A stretch of 64,000 nucleotides of DNA from Lamellibrachia columna (GCA_963662155.1 OY759271.1:37203424-37267423); one strand, 5' to 3'. Shown: positions 27,031 through 39,763, counted from the first letter of the stretch. A program made the numbers and translations. The notes: generated by a model from the letters alone, not told the origin.

Positions 27031-27629
27031 AATTGGATATTGTAAAGAGCAACACAGCGAAACATACGGTGTAGATAAATTCGTCGCGTGACTTAAGCCA
27101 ACACTAAAATTAACCAATGGTTTATTTAAAACCCCTGAAGCTACACCAGTATGAACCAGTATGAACCAGTATGAACCAGTCTAATTGCGTCATCATTAGT
27201 TCACACTATTCTCAAAGGTTATCTTACAAAACATGCACGGTCCGGAGAGTATTGGTTCATTTATAATGCATTCGGAGCGAATCCTATTTGTCAGGACTTC
27301 CTACGCCGTGGCCGTTAATTAACAAACTAATAAACACAATCGATAATCGATAGAGCTCCAATATGCGACGGTATTTATCGAGACCGGGGACACATGCTTA
27401 GGTCCGCTGTACGGCGGCTGGTGCAGCATTAGTAAGTCCGTGGTTCAGAGCTATATAGCTACGCAAGAAAGGGAAGCGATACCGCTTTGTAAAGCGTAGC
27501 GGCCCATCTTGTGCGCAGACAGCGTAACGGTCTATTTGGTCACGTCCGCATCGTTTGCCCGTCCATGTTGTGCATTCACCAGCCGGCCAGTGACTATTAA
27601 TCCTGTTTGTCTGCTGGGTCTGTCAAATA
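27031..27629. other. Mostly unique sequence; 10-bp repeat at 27145-27180
   Basis: The unit accagtatga recurs 3.5 times at 27145-27180. The remainder has no recognisable gene. An ATCGATAATCGAT-type short palindrome sits near 27339-27351. Confidence 0.55.
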
Positions 27630-27930
27630 TTTCAAATATCCCCAGGCAGCGCAGATCATACATCTCACAACAACTTGTTGTTCCTAAACTTAGCCTGGAC
27701 AAACCTGCGTTATCTGTAGCTGCGGTAAACATCTGGAACGAAAACCCCATCACTTGGAAATCATCTGCTACACTGCGCAAAACAAACTAAAGGCACTGTT
27801 TTTAGAAATTTCTATCTATTTCCCTAAATCCTCGGCGGTCCTTTGTTCTGACGACTTGTGCGCGTCCATTAACAATTCCTGTTTGTTGCGTCTCTGAGTT
27901 CGGGTTCCTATTAGTATTATTATTATTAGT
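27630..27930 (+). mobile_element. L2-like LINE 3' fragment with tail
   Basis: A frame starting near 27630 reads LVVPKLSLDKPALSVAAVNI, then WNENPITWKSSATLRK. This corresponds to the VP---(9)--FSVAAP-IWNSLP-----S-TL--F block at the end of L2-like ORF2. A one-base shift after LRK continues with K-ALFL. About 85 bases later comes gcgtctctgagttcgggt and an ATT-repeat tail at 27885-27930, related to the tail at 7480. The fragment is strongly 5' truncated and not functional. Confidence 0.7.
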
Positions 27931-28410
27931 TAACTGTAGTTAACACGCGTTAACAAGATTGCAATTTAAAGCAATTTGATTCAGTAGGATTCGATTTAAT
28001 TGACAGACACGTATTACGTCCAATGGTTGTATAACAATTTGCATTTGAATGATTCAACCTTCACAGCGGGGTCGCCTAGTCTCGTCATGAACAGCATTCC
28101 GGACATGCTCAAAATATTTAGCCACCCATCCGCAAAAAAGCTTAATGGAAAACGCAGTCGTTGATAATCTGGAGCGATCACGCCGAACAATACCGTTGGC
28201 GAGACCCATCAACGAACACGTCAGTAACGACGCTAGCTACTCCCGTGGTCTATTCTCCGTGATTATAAGTCCGTGCCGTTACCCAACCATCCGAAAACGG
28301 GGACGCAGCAATATCTGAATAAAAAGCAAGGGAAATGGCGTGCATACCTTCCACCACTGCTATTCATGACGAATCATTAATTAATATCAATGTTATAAGG
28401 TAGTTTGTGA
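27931..28410. other. Unique sequence, no gene recognised
   Basis: Short direct tripling of gttaac near 27930-27955. Nothing else noted. Confidence 0.5.
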
Positions 28411-28454
<44 letters not shown>

Positions 28455-28518
28455 TCCTGCCTGCCTGCCTGCCCTGCCTGCCTGCCTGCCTGCCTGCCCG
28501 CCTGCCTGCCCTGCCTGC

Positions 28519-28578
<60 letters not shown>

Positions 28579-28947
28579 CATGCACGCCTGTCTGCCAGTC
28601 TGTCTGCCTGCCACCCTGTCTGCCAGTCTGTCTGTCTGCCTGCCTGCCTGCATGCATGCCTGCTTACATGCCTGCCTGCTTACCTGCCTGTCTGCCAGTC
28701 TGTCTACCTGCTTGCCTGCATGCCTGTCTGCCAGTCTCTCTGCCTGTCTGCATGCCTGTCTGCCAGTCTGTTTGCCTGCCTGCCTGCCTGCATGCATGCA
28801 TGCATGCCTGCCTGCCTACCTGCCTGTCTGCCAGTCTGTCTGCCTGCCTGCCTGCCTGCCCTGCCCTGCCCTGCCCTGCCCTGCCCTGCCCTGCCCTGCC
28901 CTGCCCTGCCCTGCCCTGCCCTGCCCTGCCCTGCCCTGTATGCCTGT

Positions 28948-29004
<57 letters not shown>

Positions 29005-29111
29005 TGCCAGTCTGTCTGCCTGCCTGTCTGCCAGTCTGCCTGCCTGTTTGTCTGCACGCCTGCCTGCCTGTCTGCCTGCCACCCTGTCTGCCAGTCTGTC
29101 TGTCTGTCTGT

Positions 29112-29154
<43 letters not shown>

Positions 29155-29379
29155 CATGCCTGCCTGCCTGTCTGTCTGCCTGTTTGCCTGCATGCCTGTC
29201 TGTTTGCCTGTCTGCCTGCCTGCATACCTACCTGCCTGTCTGTCTGCCTGCCTGCCTGCATGCCTGCCTGCCAGTCTGCCAGTCTGTCTGCCTGCCTGCC
29301 AGCATGCATGCCTGTCTGCCAGTCTGTCTGCCTGCCTGTCTGTCTGCCAGTCTGCCTGCCTGCCTGTCTGCCAATCTGT

Positions 29380-29410
<31 letters not shown>

Positions 29411-29511
29411 CCAGCCTTCCAGCCTGCCAGCCTGCCTGCCTGCCTGCCTGCCTGCCAGTCTATCTGCCTGCCTGCATTCCTGTCTGCCTGCCTACCTGTC
29501 TGCCAGTCTTT

Positions 29512-29606
<95 letters not shown>
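28411..29606. repeat. 1.2-kb CTGC-rich tetranucleotide tract with CCCTG block
   Basis: Mostly (CTGC)n with interspersed tgtctgccagtctgtctgcc spacers and an inner (CCCTG)n block of about 16 units at 28856-28937. The spacer recurs more than ten times at irregular distances. The unit has no stop in any frame on either strand, so frames of up to 408 codons (Cys-Leu-Pro-Ala periods) appear; they have no other sign of coding. Confidence 0.97.
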
Positions 29607-29607
<1 letters not shown>

Positions 29608-29761
29608 TAAATGTAATCGGTGTCGTACGTTGATGACGAGTTCTTAGCCAATTAGGTTACCGCTATCCAGGGCAAGCGTTGTAAAAACTTTCCCGAAGCA
29701 ATATATCTTTCCTAAGTTTCACGACCACGGATCTTCTCACTGATGCGCCGTCTGTCCCAAT

Positions 29762-30013
29762 ATGATGGACGTGCTGGCGGAGATTGGCGGGGACAAGATG
29801 ATGGACGTGCTGGCGGAGATTGGCGGGGACAAGATGATGGACGTGCTGGCGGAGATTGGCGGGGACAAGATGATGGACGTGCTGGCGGAGATTGGCGGGG
29901 ACAAGATGATGGACGTGCTGGCGGAGATTGGCGGGGACAAGATGATGGACGTGCTGGCGGAGATTGGCGGGGACAAGATGATGGACGTGCTGGCGGAGAT
30001 TGGCGGGGACAAG
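29762..30013 (+). repeat. 36-bp minisatellite, 7 identical copies
   Basis: Seven copies of a 36-bp unit beginning atgatggacgtgctggcgga. All seven look identical. Because 36 is divisible by three, one frame encodes the 12-residue period MMDVLAEIGGDK seven times, followed by WHTVSRVLLSD and a stop (frame 29762-30049). Other frames, including the minus strand (LVPANLRQHVHH), are open too, so coding is not demonstrated. No upstream exon or promoter is recognisable. Confidence 0.97.
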
Positions 30014-31160
30014 TGGCACACAGTGAGCCGAGTTCTGTTGTCGGACTGATGCATGAGTGCGGGTCACTCAGTAGCAGCAATACACTCCGTCTTCTCAGCG
30101 CAACAGCTATTTCGGGCAAATACTCTTACAACCATATTGGTTCGCACTAACGGGGGCTATTTCATATTGGTTCGCCTTAGACCAGATGATCAGTTATATT
30201 TGATAGAGGTAATGGCGTCAGCATTTAACCGGTTAAAATATAGTCTTATTTCTTCTCGTTAGTTTGGAGATGGACTTCGTGATGGTTGACTCAGCTGGCC
30301 AACCAGAGCCCGTTGTGCGTTTCAGTTAGCTATGATGTAGGTTTTGATTATAATGTGCGTCCGTTGTCCAGATTGTATGGTTAGAGAACACACATTTAGC
30401 TTTCTGTGCTAATGTAATCTTTGTAATTTAGGCAGATTTATGTTTGTTGCTGGTGAATTTTCCGGCACTGCAGAGTTACCGTACAAATACAAATTTTCAG
30501 CAAAGCCATTCAGCGTGGTGCATATTGCATGTTTGTAGGCCCTAAAGTGGAAACACAAACCGTGTTGCTATTCCCCGAATAATATCCGACAGTTCACATT
30601 CCTACAGACGCTGGCAGTAAGCATCCGTCGACATCGCTGACTCTTCACTGCAAGAGTTTCGTAACTTCGCAAATGTGTTCGTGTAAGTCTCACGCAGTTC
30701 GGGAGCGTGTCAAATTAATTCATCTTTTCTTTACACACATGCTTGATGTTTCACTAGTGTTCGCCAAATGACACAGTCTCAACCAGATACGTTTGACCTT
30801 GATCACGGACTGCAACATAGTTGATGTAAACATTTGATGATGATATTGATTCATATGCTTGGGCCATATTGGCGGTATGAACTCAGACGTACACCCAATG
30901 TTTGCGGACACTCTACAACATTGCAACATTAATTATGTATGTGTACCGTAAATTTTCGGACACCTAAATAAATATGTTCTGTGTTCTGTGTTCCTGTGAA
31001 AAATATTATGTTGAAGACGTTAACATAAATACATTCGAAGCAAGTCGAAATATAATAATACCATGATGCATTGCGCCTGTCATCAAACGCGTCGTCTTTC
31101 GATTACAATTGGCAACTAATGGTATTTGAATTACCGGTATGACAACCGGCGAGTATTAAC
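30014..31160. other. Unique sequence, no gene recognised
   Basis: The phrase catattggttcgc occurs twice within 30 bp near 30134-30170. No open frame above 69 codons is recognised. Region 30950-30990 has ttctgtgttctgtgttc repeats. Confidence 0.45.
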
Positions 31161-31498
31161 AAAACCACCACCAATTAACCACCACCACCACCACCACTAC
31201 AACAACGACTACTGCTACTGCTACTGCTACTGCTACTGCTACTGCTACTGCTACATAATAATAATATACTACTACTACTACCACCACCACCACAACCACC
31301 ACCACTACCACCAGCACCACCACCACCACTACCACCACCACTACCACCACCACCACCACTACCACCACCACCACTACTACCACCGCCACCACCACCACCA
31401 CCACTACCACCAGCACCACCACCGCCACCACCACTACCACCACCACTACCACTACCACCACCACCACTACTACCACCGCCACCACCACCACCACCACC

Positions 31499-31563
<65 letters not shown>

Positions 31564-31595
31564 AACAATAACAACAACGACTACTGCTACTGCTG

Positions 31596-31668
<73 letters not shown>

Positions 31669-31707
31669 ATAATAATAATAATAATATTCTACTACTACTA
31701 CTACAAA

Positions 31708-31769
<62 letters not shown>

Positions 31770-31770
31770 T

Positions 31771-31851
<81 letters not shown>

Positions 31852-31852
31852 A
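31161..31852. repeat. Trinucleotide tract (ACC)n-(AAC)n-(ACT)n
   Basis: An ACC/ACT-rich part (31161-31498) is followed by (AAC)n (31499-31575) and (ACT)n with ATA and AAT interruptions to 31852. The 254-codon His/Asn/Tyr frame and the minus-strand Ser, Val and Gly frames are homopolymer shadows. The tract has passed through several point-mutated unit types in sequence. Confidence 0.97.
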
Positions 31853-32442
31853 GCAGTCAGCCTGAGCTAAAGGCCAGAATGACACGGTAGGTTAAGTTCT
31901 CACCTTGTCAGTATTACTTATGTTACAGCGCGTCGTTTGTCAGAGTCACTGTCCGTCTACTCTCACCGGTGTCAGTGTTGGTTTACGACTTGACGTTACG
32001 CAGTAGCTCGGGCTTACAACCGTATTCATTATTAATGATAAGACAAACACCTCAGGCCTAGTGTTATGTTGCATGGCCAACGCTACCATAATGTAGATGC
32101 GCCATTACATGCAAACAACACATTTAAAATGTTCATATCAATTGCAGGTGCATCGCGTCCAATGGTTTATCAGTTTTCGTATTAAACTATTCACTGTACT
32201 GGATTTTCTTTTTTGAAAGCAGAATGTGCGTTCGACCGCTTAAAGCGAAACAAAAGTAATCTTTTTCGGCCTATGCACCTATAAGAATTACTAAAACATA
32301 ACCATTTGTAACTACAATTAAGAATATTACGCAGGAAAACTTCGTTGAATACACATTTTAATTTCATGGGCCGCGCCATATTGCTAGATAACACTACGTC
32401 ACGTGTGCGGTATTCTGGCGAATAAAAATATATTCGTATACA
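31853..32442. other. Unique sequence, no gene recognised
   Basis: A 95-codon minus-strand frame begins inside the following repeat (32478 to 32191) and matches nothing known. No other structure. Confidence 0.45.
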
Positions 32443-32648
32443 GCTATTGCCAATAGGATATAGCCGTGCTATTGCCAATAGGATATAGCCGTGCTATTGC
32501 CAATAGGATATAGCCGTGCTATTGCCAATAGGATATAGCCGTGCTATTGCCAATAGGATATAGCCGTGCTATTGCCAATAGGATATAGCCGTGCTATTGC
32601 CAATAGGATATAGCCGTGCTATTGCCAATAGGATATAGCCGTGCTATT
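32443..32648. repeat. 25-bp minisatellite, 8 copies plus 6 bases
   Basis: The unit gctattgccaataggatata plus gccgt starts at 32443 and repeats with period exactly 25 to 32642; all copies appear identical. The array ends in gctatttg. Confidence 0.97.
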
Positions 32649-33465
32649 TGAGTCCACACTCAACTTATGCAACATATGTTGGCGTTTGTTTACTAGACTA
32701 GTCTTCTTTCTGACACAACAACACGTTTGTTTGAGACTTTGCATTGGTTCTGTGTATGTCGGCCTCACTTAATACGTCACTTGTAGTCTAGGTCACCCCG
32801 ATGTTATAGAAGTGCGCATGCGCTTATCGGTCGCGCTGGTTAACATGTCAGCCCTCGGTCATTCGGAGAAATGACAGGATTCTCCAACTTTTAGAAAACA
32901 TTCTGAATAAACCATTGGTGTAATATTCTTGATTTTAGTTGCTCATGGTTAGTTTTTATTGCCTCTTGTAGGTGCATAGCCCCGAAACCAAGACTTCTGT
33001 TTCGCCTTAATAATAATGATGCGGTTGCGGTTAGTATTGGTAGAATTTGTGCGTTCCATAGTATCAATTAATACATGCAAGTACGTTGCGTAACATCCTG
33101 AAAGACTTCTTAACACGGACGGGACGACGTCACGGTTCTGCGAGAAAGTAGTTCGGACTAGTAAAACCATAGAATCGTGCAGTAATACAGCAGCTAATAT
33201 ATTCACTTTTCAGAAAGAATAAACTCGCGGGAACTCAGTTGAAAGGGCGACAACTATACATCAAACGTAGCCTCTCAACACTGAGGCACAGAACATTCTG
33301 TCTGTCTGGATTACGGCCGCCTCATCTTTCATAGCCACGACAGAAGGCAGCCCGGACTCTCTCGGCTAGAGCGGATTTTTAAGACGTCTGTCATGTTCTC
33401 TGACTAAACAGAGTTTTGGTAATCACAGTGTACGTACTGAATAGGCAGTTGAACGTAAAGGTAAT
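32649..33465. other. Unique sequence, no gene recognised
   Basis: An 85-codon minus-strand frame (33206 to 32949) is not recognised. No repeats noticed. Confidence 0.45.
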
Positions 33466-33775
33466 GTTCTTATATAGCGCTGTATCCAGTCCTTGGGACT
33501 GTTCAAAGCGCTTTACACTTCACCCCCTGGCAGACCTCTCATTCCAACGCCATCTCGACTTCTCTGGGAAGCTTTCAGCCACACTGCAATTACTGCACGA
33601 ACACTGTTCTGTTACCTATCTACCTCTGGATATAGCCACATACGCATTAAACCGGCTGAGCGAACTGTCGCAACGTGGGGTGAACGAAATCGCCAAAGCT
33701 TCGAAACGGTAGCAAAGGAATTCGAACCCGGGTTCTCTCGATTGAGAGTCCCACATACCAGGCGGGCGAAGCTAA
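33466..33775. mobile_element. Interspersed repeat copy (SINE-like or MITE-like), tRNA-resembling end
   Basis: The left part contains tatatagcgctgtatccagt, then cagtccttgggactg (a small perfect palindrome) and tcaaagcgctttacac. The right part has gaattcgaacccgggttctc then gattgagagtcccac. From memory, this combination is a widely dispersed repeat type in aquatic animal genomes. The right end resembles a reversed tRNA T-arm, but no full cloverleaf can be drawn. The 97- and 98-codon frames over it are incidental. Boundaries are approximate. Confidence 0.5.
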
Positions 33776-35468
33776 ACGAATCATAACGACATCACTACGT
33801 ATAAGAAATCAACTGGTTTTACCTTTGTCTTGACATGTTTCACGCTCTGTACGTTGGTGTTAGCGTACATCTTAACGCCTGGTATCACTCACAAAGCTCG
33901 TCGTCTATCGCCGATGCACAAATGATATTCGAGAGGCCTCCGTCGGCTGGGATCGCAATTACGCAGCTGCGATATCGGACGAGCAGTCATTTGTCACAGC
34001 CGAGAAAATAATATTGCCGACAAGACAGGCGTGACTGCGTTGTGCACCTGGTCGGGGGCGGTATAGCGCGGCCTAGTTATAGCACGTCAGCAGAGCCGGC
34101 AAGTCCAGCGTACTACAAGAGTCTGGTCCGCGACGTGTATCATGAGTCCCAATAGACTACCTCGAGTTATTGATCATCGCTTCACAGTTTTGTAATTAGT
34201 TGTATCGTCACGTTGATTGCAAATGCAATGGCGCGAGCGGTCGGCCAGCGATGAGACGACCTGATGTTGTTTATTTATTTATTAAATCGTTATGTCCGCA
34301 GAATAGAGGTAATCGTTTGGCACCACAGATAGTCGGCAGTTTGTCCGCGAGTAGTAAGCTGTTGCGAACGCTGGGCCGCTGGTCTGGTGTTTTGACAGCT
34401 CACGATGATATCTATATATCGGTCTAGCACACTATCCGTTACATATCACATGCGATACACACCCGAAACGATCGATATAGTAGCGTTCATCCACGATGTA
34501 TCTCAGACGGTACCGACTGTCTCAAGTTAAATGCCAAGCTTGACAAAGTATATCTACACCGGGCTCAACGACCCGCGCTGGCAACGGAAGCTTGCGTGAG
34601 AGGCTCGGCCCTGGAAACTGACGCAACTGCTCGTAAGCGGCTGTTCCGAGTTCTCCACCTGTCGGAGAATGCGTCAAAGTCCGAGCTGACTTGTCACGGA
34701 TCCGCTAACAAACGACTCAGCGTAGCTCGCGAAGATACCGCCAGCTACGACGTAGTACGTGGTGTCTATGTCATACCGACTACGACGAACGAGCTTTATT
34801 CCCCCGCTTAGCTGTTCACGTTCTCCCCCGCTTAGCTGTTCACGTTCTCTTACGAAATGCCACGCGACAACTCGAGCTCACGGCATGTTCTACGGCGACA
34901 TCGGAGACCATCTTACTGCAGGCTCACGTTTCCAGATCTAACATCCGATTTGACCGCAGTTCCGACCGCAGACTAGTGCGTTCGTCTATATATGTATATG
35001 CGCGCAAAGAGATCATTGCAAAGAGATCATTACGTTTTCTGGACAACGCGATACCGGCTCATCGAGCATAAGCGAGCGTAATTATACAAAGAGAGGCCAA
35101 CGTTGAGGCCCTTCTAAATCAAGCCTTCCTGTCATGCGCCACCAATTTGCTGGCGTTCATTATTCATATTATCGAGCAAGTATTGCTGGAACGGAGATGG
35201 AATTCGCTGGGCAGACGCCTCTGTATAGCTGTCGGGCAGCTGGTTTGCGAAATGCCGCATTTTCGTTCATCCGGTCGTAATAAATTGGTTTTGACACCCG
35301 AATGTTTGACCGGTCGACCAACGTAATTGTTTTACTCCAGATTGGCTAAGAGATTTGTGTGGCTCGCCTAACACATGACATGTTGGTACTGGTCAGTGGC
35401 GAGATGTCCATTTTAGTTGCAGCTTTATTATACATCTTTGTCTCAGTTATTCTGGGAATAATGGTACT
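33776..35468. other. Unique sequence with two small direct duplications
   Basis: A 24-bp unit cccccgcttagctgttcacg plus ttct is duplicated at 34801-34848, and a 15-bp unit (gcaaagagatcatt) at about 35005-35032. Plus-strand frames of 75 and 71 codons (34200-34427, 34596-34811) match nothing known to me. Confidence 0.5.
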
Positions 35469-37229
35469 GGGTCTTAACTGAGACTACTGCCCGTAGACTT
35501 GGGACTTAACTGAGACTACTGCCCGTAGACTTGGGACTTAACTGAGAATACTGCCCGTAGACTTGGGACTTAACTGAGACTACTGCCCGTAGACTTGGGA
35601 CTTAACTGAGACTAATGCCCGTAGACTTGGGACTTAACTGAGACTAATGCCCGTAGACTTGGGACTTAACTGAGACTACTGCCCGTAGACTTGGGACTTA
35701 ACTGAGACTACTGCCCGTAGACTTGGGACTTAACTGAGACTAATGCCCGTAGACTTGGGACTTAACTGAGACTAATGCCCGTAGACTTGGGACTTAACTG
35801 AGACTACTGCCCGTAGACTTGGGACTTAACTGAGACTACTGCCCGTAGACTTGGAACTTAACTGAGACTACTGCCCGTAGACTTGGGACTTAACTGAGAC
35901 TAATGCCCGTAGACTTGGGACTTAACTGAGACTACTGCCCGTAGACTTGGGACTTAACTGAGACTACTGCCCGTAGACTTGGGACTTAACTGAGACTACT
36001 GCCCGTAGACTTGGGACTTAACTGAGACTACTGCCCGTAGACTTGGGACTTAACTGAGACTACTGCCCGTAGACTTGGGACTTAACTGAGACTACTGCCC
36101 GTAGACTTGGGACTTAACTGAGACTACTGCCCGTAGACTTGGGACTTAACTGAGACTAATGCCCGTAGACTTGGGACTTAACTGAGACTAATGCCCGTAG
36201 ACTTGGGACTTAACTGAGACTACTGCCCGTAGACTTGGGACTTAACTGAGACTACTGCCCGTAGACTTGGGACTTAACTGAGACTACTGCCCGTAGACTT
36301 GGGACTTAACTGAGACTAATGCCCGTAGACTTGGGACTTAACTGAGACTAATACCCGTAGACTTGGGACTTAACTGAGACTACTGCCCGTAGACTTGGGA
36401 CTTAACTGAGACTACTGCCCGTAGACTTGGGACTTAACTGAGACTACTGCCCGTAGACTTGGGACTTAACTGAGACTAATGCCCGTAGACTTGGGACTTA
36501 ACTGAGACTAATGCCCGTAGACTTGGGACTTAACTGAGACTACTGCCCATAGACTTGGGACTTAACTAAGACTACTGCCCGTAGACTTGGGACTTAAATG
36601 AGACTAATGCCCGTAGACTTGGGACTTAACTGAGACTACTGCCCGTAGACTTGGGACTTAACTGAGACTAATGCCCGTAGAGTTGGGACTTAACTGAGAC
36701 TAATGCCCGTAGACTTGGGACTTAACTGAGACTAATGCCCGTAGACTTGGGACTTAACTGAGACTACTGCCCATAGACTTGGGACTTAACTAAGACTACT
36801 GTCCGTAGACTTGGGACTTAACTGAGACTAATGCCCGTAGACTTGGGACTTAACTGAGACTACTGCCCGTAGACTTGGGACTTAACTGAGACTAATGCCC
36901 GTAGAGTTGGGACTTAACTGAGACTAATGCCCGTAGACTTGGGACTTAACTGAGACTAACGCCCGTAGACTTGGGACTTAACTGAGAATAATGCCCGTAG
37001 ACTTGGGACTTAACTGAGACTACCGCCCGTAGACTTGGGACTTAATTGAGACTACTGCCCGTAGACTTGGGACTTAACTGAGAATAATGCCCGTAGACTT
37101 GGGACTTAACTGAAATTAATGCCCGTAGACTTGGGACTTAACTGAGAATAATGCCCGTAGACTTGGGACTTAACTGAGAATAATGCTCGTAGACTTGGGA
37201 CTTAACTGAGACTAATGCCCGTAGACTTA
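35469..37229. repeat. 32-bp minisatellite, about 55 copies
   Basis: The anchor gcccgtagacttgggactta recurs every 32 bp from 35489 to 37217, that is 54 exact periods. The site before gccc alternates between actactgccc and actaatgccc, often in a C,C,A,A order, which suggests a four-unit higher-order repeat of 128 bp. The last ten copies carry more substitutions (gaataatgccc, taccgccc), as expected at an array edge. Confidence 0.97.
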
Positions 37230-37664
37230 CTTTTGAAGAAATTGTGGAATACGTAAGCATTTATAAACATGTTAAAGCTTGCCACACCACATTTTGAGAA
37301 AACTTCGCAACTATTTCGGGAATAAGGATGCTTGATGTGATGGAACCAGTTTATGCGAGTCAAGGGTACATAGTGGAGTATTCTACCAGACGTTTGCTCC
37401 TGTCGGAACGTGTAGACTAAGTTGTGGATAAACCTGACCTGACAAGACGTAATGTGAATGAACCGTTTCTGGTTATTGGAAATGGAAATGGAAAGGCCCG
37501 TTTACGCGTCGCACGTGTCTATTCACTGCGAGTGCGACTTGCTACCTGGCGACAATCCCCACTTTTGGTGAAAGGTCACGACGCGTCCTGCACATGTCGG
37601 TGACGGCGGTCGCTGATTGACTACTGCTTAAAACAATCGCACCGGACTATCTTCCAAAAATCAA
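37230..37664. other. Unique sequence; possible one-sided MITE end at 37494
   Basis: At 37494 aggcccgtttacgcgtcgca resembles the outer end of the two TAA-flanked MITEs in this window (cgttcacac and cccgtttacac ends). I find no matching inverted end downstream before the TA repeat, so it may be a truncated copy. Confidence 0.3.
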
Positions 37665-37672
37665 CATATATA

Positions 37673-37760
<88 letters not shown>
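37665..37760. repeat. (TA)n microsatellite
   Basis: About 48 TA dinucleotides with one TTATA break near 37679. Self-complementary. Confidence 0.97.
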
Positions 37761-37764
<4 letters not shown>

Positions 37765-38104
37765 CAATATCAACATGTAGAAATGGATATGAATGAGCCT
37801 ATACCACGCCGCACACATGAAGATGTAAATGGACGGAAATAAACATTAAACCAACGACGACGGTTGATTGTGCAAAAGATAAAACAAAGATACAATCATC
37901 GGAAAGTCGGAATAGATTCGGCAACTGACCAACAGTTGCGCTGATCAACAGTATGTGATACCGACTAAATGTATTACAGGCGCTGTCGTATATGCTGTAA
38001 CACCGTATCACGTTACGCAGAGCGCAATTGTTCGATATGGCGTATTCGTCAGCAGGTGCTTCTAATTTAGATACATTTTAGATATCTACGTTGAATGACC
38101 ACAG
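37761..38104. other. Unique sequence, no gene recognised
   Basis: A 70-codon minus-strand frame is not recognised. Nothing else noted. Confidence 0.5.
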
Positions 38105-38106
38105 GT

Positions 38107-38169
<63 letters not shown>

Positions 38170-38185
38170 TGAGTGAGTGAGTGAG

Positions 38186-38266
<81 letters not shown>
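38105..38266. repeat. Compound (GT)n-(GAGT)n-(GCGT)n microsatellite
   Basis: GT repeats to about 38166, then five GAGT units, then about 20 GCGT units. Each block differs from the previous by one inserted or changed base, typical of slippage-driven repeat evolution. Confidence 0.97.
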
Positions 38267-38267
<1 letters not shown>

Positions 38268-38323
38268 ATGCAGGAAAACTTAAATGCCGATTTTTTCCTA
38301 ACCGCCTATTTCGTACGCATAAG

Positions 38324-38437
38324 CATTTTGGCAGAATATGCTCTAGGCAGCATCATTTTGGCAGAATATAATACATTTTGGCAGAATATGCTCTAGGCAG
38401 CATCATTTTGGCAGAATATGCTCTAGACAGCATCATT
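38324..38437. repeat. 30-bp imperfect tandem repeat, 4 copies
   Basis: Copies of cattttggcagaatatgctc... start at 38324, 38354, 38374 and 38404. The second is shortened to 20 bp (cattttggcagaatataata), the others are 30 bp and near-identical (taggcagcat or tagacagcat). Confidence 0.93.
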
Positions 38438-39689
38438 GCATTCATCTACCAGAAGCAGACAACAAGCGCGTACAACGTTAGAAATACGAGGGGGCGTCTT
38501 ACCCACGGGGCTCCTTGCCCCACCCTACCCTAATAAGCAAGAACGCTTTCGTTATGCATCACCAAGAGAATGAACTATTTACAACAAAAGAGACAAAACA
38601 TAGTTACTAAATGCTAAGCGTTCCTTGTGAGTCGTTGCTTGCTGAAATGTTATGGTAAATTTCCCCTGTGAGAAACACAGACGCGTACACCTGCATACAA
38701 ATCCTGCGTAATATGTCAGAATATGACTCTTTTGGAACCCATGTCCACGTATATGATTGCTCTGAAGCAGAATACGATTGTCGTTGACGGCATTGCCTAA
38801 ACGAACTGTCCTGTTTATTGTAGTGTAGACTACACAGTTAGTGTTCTAGCTAATTAGAGGGTTTTGCGACGTATGACAATTACTGCGATAACAAAGTATC
38901 ATTAAAAATGTAACACGAAGAAAACAGATTCTTTTAAGAGCAAGTACACCACGGCGGACACGGGTTGATATATGGGGCTGGAAAATGGACGTCCGTCCTG
39001 CCGCGAAAGCTCATTACTTATGACAGGTTGTTACATATGATGAGCTCGTTACGACTGACAGCTCATTACGACTGACAGCTCGTTGCGACTGACAACCTCT
39101 GCTTTATGAGCAGCTGACGCAATCGAAGCATCCGTGGGAGGCGATACTGCGCGTTCAACGCCCGTCAGAGGCCGATCATTCGCAAAACCAGATTACCACA
39201 GATGATGGAAGATGCGACGAACGACTCACTGGCTGCACAGCTGGGACACAATGTATAGAGTGGTCAGTGAAATGAGCATTAGCAATGACGTAATGAGTGA
39301 TTATGTCATACCCACCCGACCTGGCTACTGAGCGCAGTTGAGATGGTATTTACTGCATGCTTAAGACTGCCGCTAGATATTCCACTTTCTGTTCTTTTTG
39401 TGATAAATGATGTAATTCCGAACAAACGCACGTAGCTGCAGAATTAATAATTGCGCAATTATTTCAGTACGTTAGGTAGGATACAGGTGGATCCTAGATT
39501 TGACCAAAATATACGGACATTCTAAGTTGCTAGATTTTAGTACGGAAGCAATGTGCACCCATAGATTGCAGCGCACATGAAACTTTCAAGATGTAGATTC
39601 AAAATGATGCAACATTCGTCGTTAAGTAACACACCTGCACGTGACCAGCTATTCCCAAATTGTAGTAGGACTTTTTTGCGACGGTCGGG
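38438..39689. other. Unique sequence with a 17-bp x 3 repeat at 39044-39094
   Basis: Three copies of gctcgttacgactgaca with one or two changes lie at 39044, 39061 and 39078. No gene recognised elsewhere. Confidence 0.55.
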
Positions 39690-39749
39690 AATAGTACGTG
39701 GAATAGTACGTGGAATAGTACGTGGAATAGTACGTGGAATAGTACGTGG
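39690..39749. repeat. 12-bp tandem repeat, 5 copies
   Basis: aatagtacgtgg repeated five times. Its four-residue translation (Gly-Ile-Val-Arg or His-Val-Leu-Phe on the other strand) occurs in overlapping frames of 94 and 93 codons, which I regard as incidental. It lies 17 bp from the small MITE that follows. Confidence 0.95.
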
Positions 39750-39763
39750 ACGACATCTACGGG

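Noticed and set aside
28407..29647. 408- and 355-codon Cys-Leu-Pro-Ala frames
   Set aside because: CTGC has no stop in any frame or strand; these are translated microsatellite.
31126..31890. His/Asn/Tyr-rich 254-codon frame and Ser- or Val-rich antisense frames
   Set aside because: Trinucleotide repeats open in most frames; no unique protein sequence attached.
33690..33775. tRNA gene on the minus strand
   Set aside because: A T-arm-like ggttcgaattcc is present in reverse complement, but no acceptor stem, D-arm or seven-base anticodon loop can be folded.
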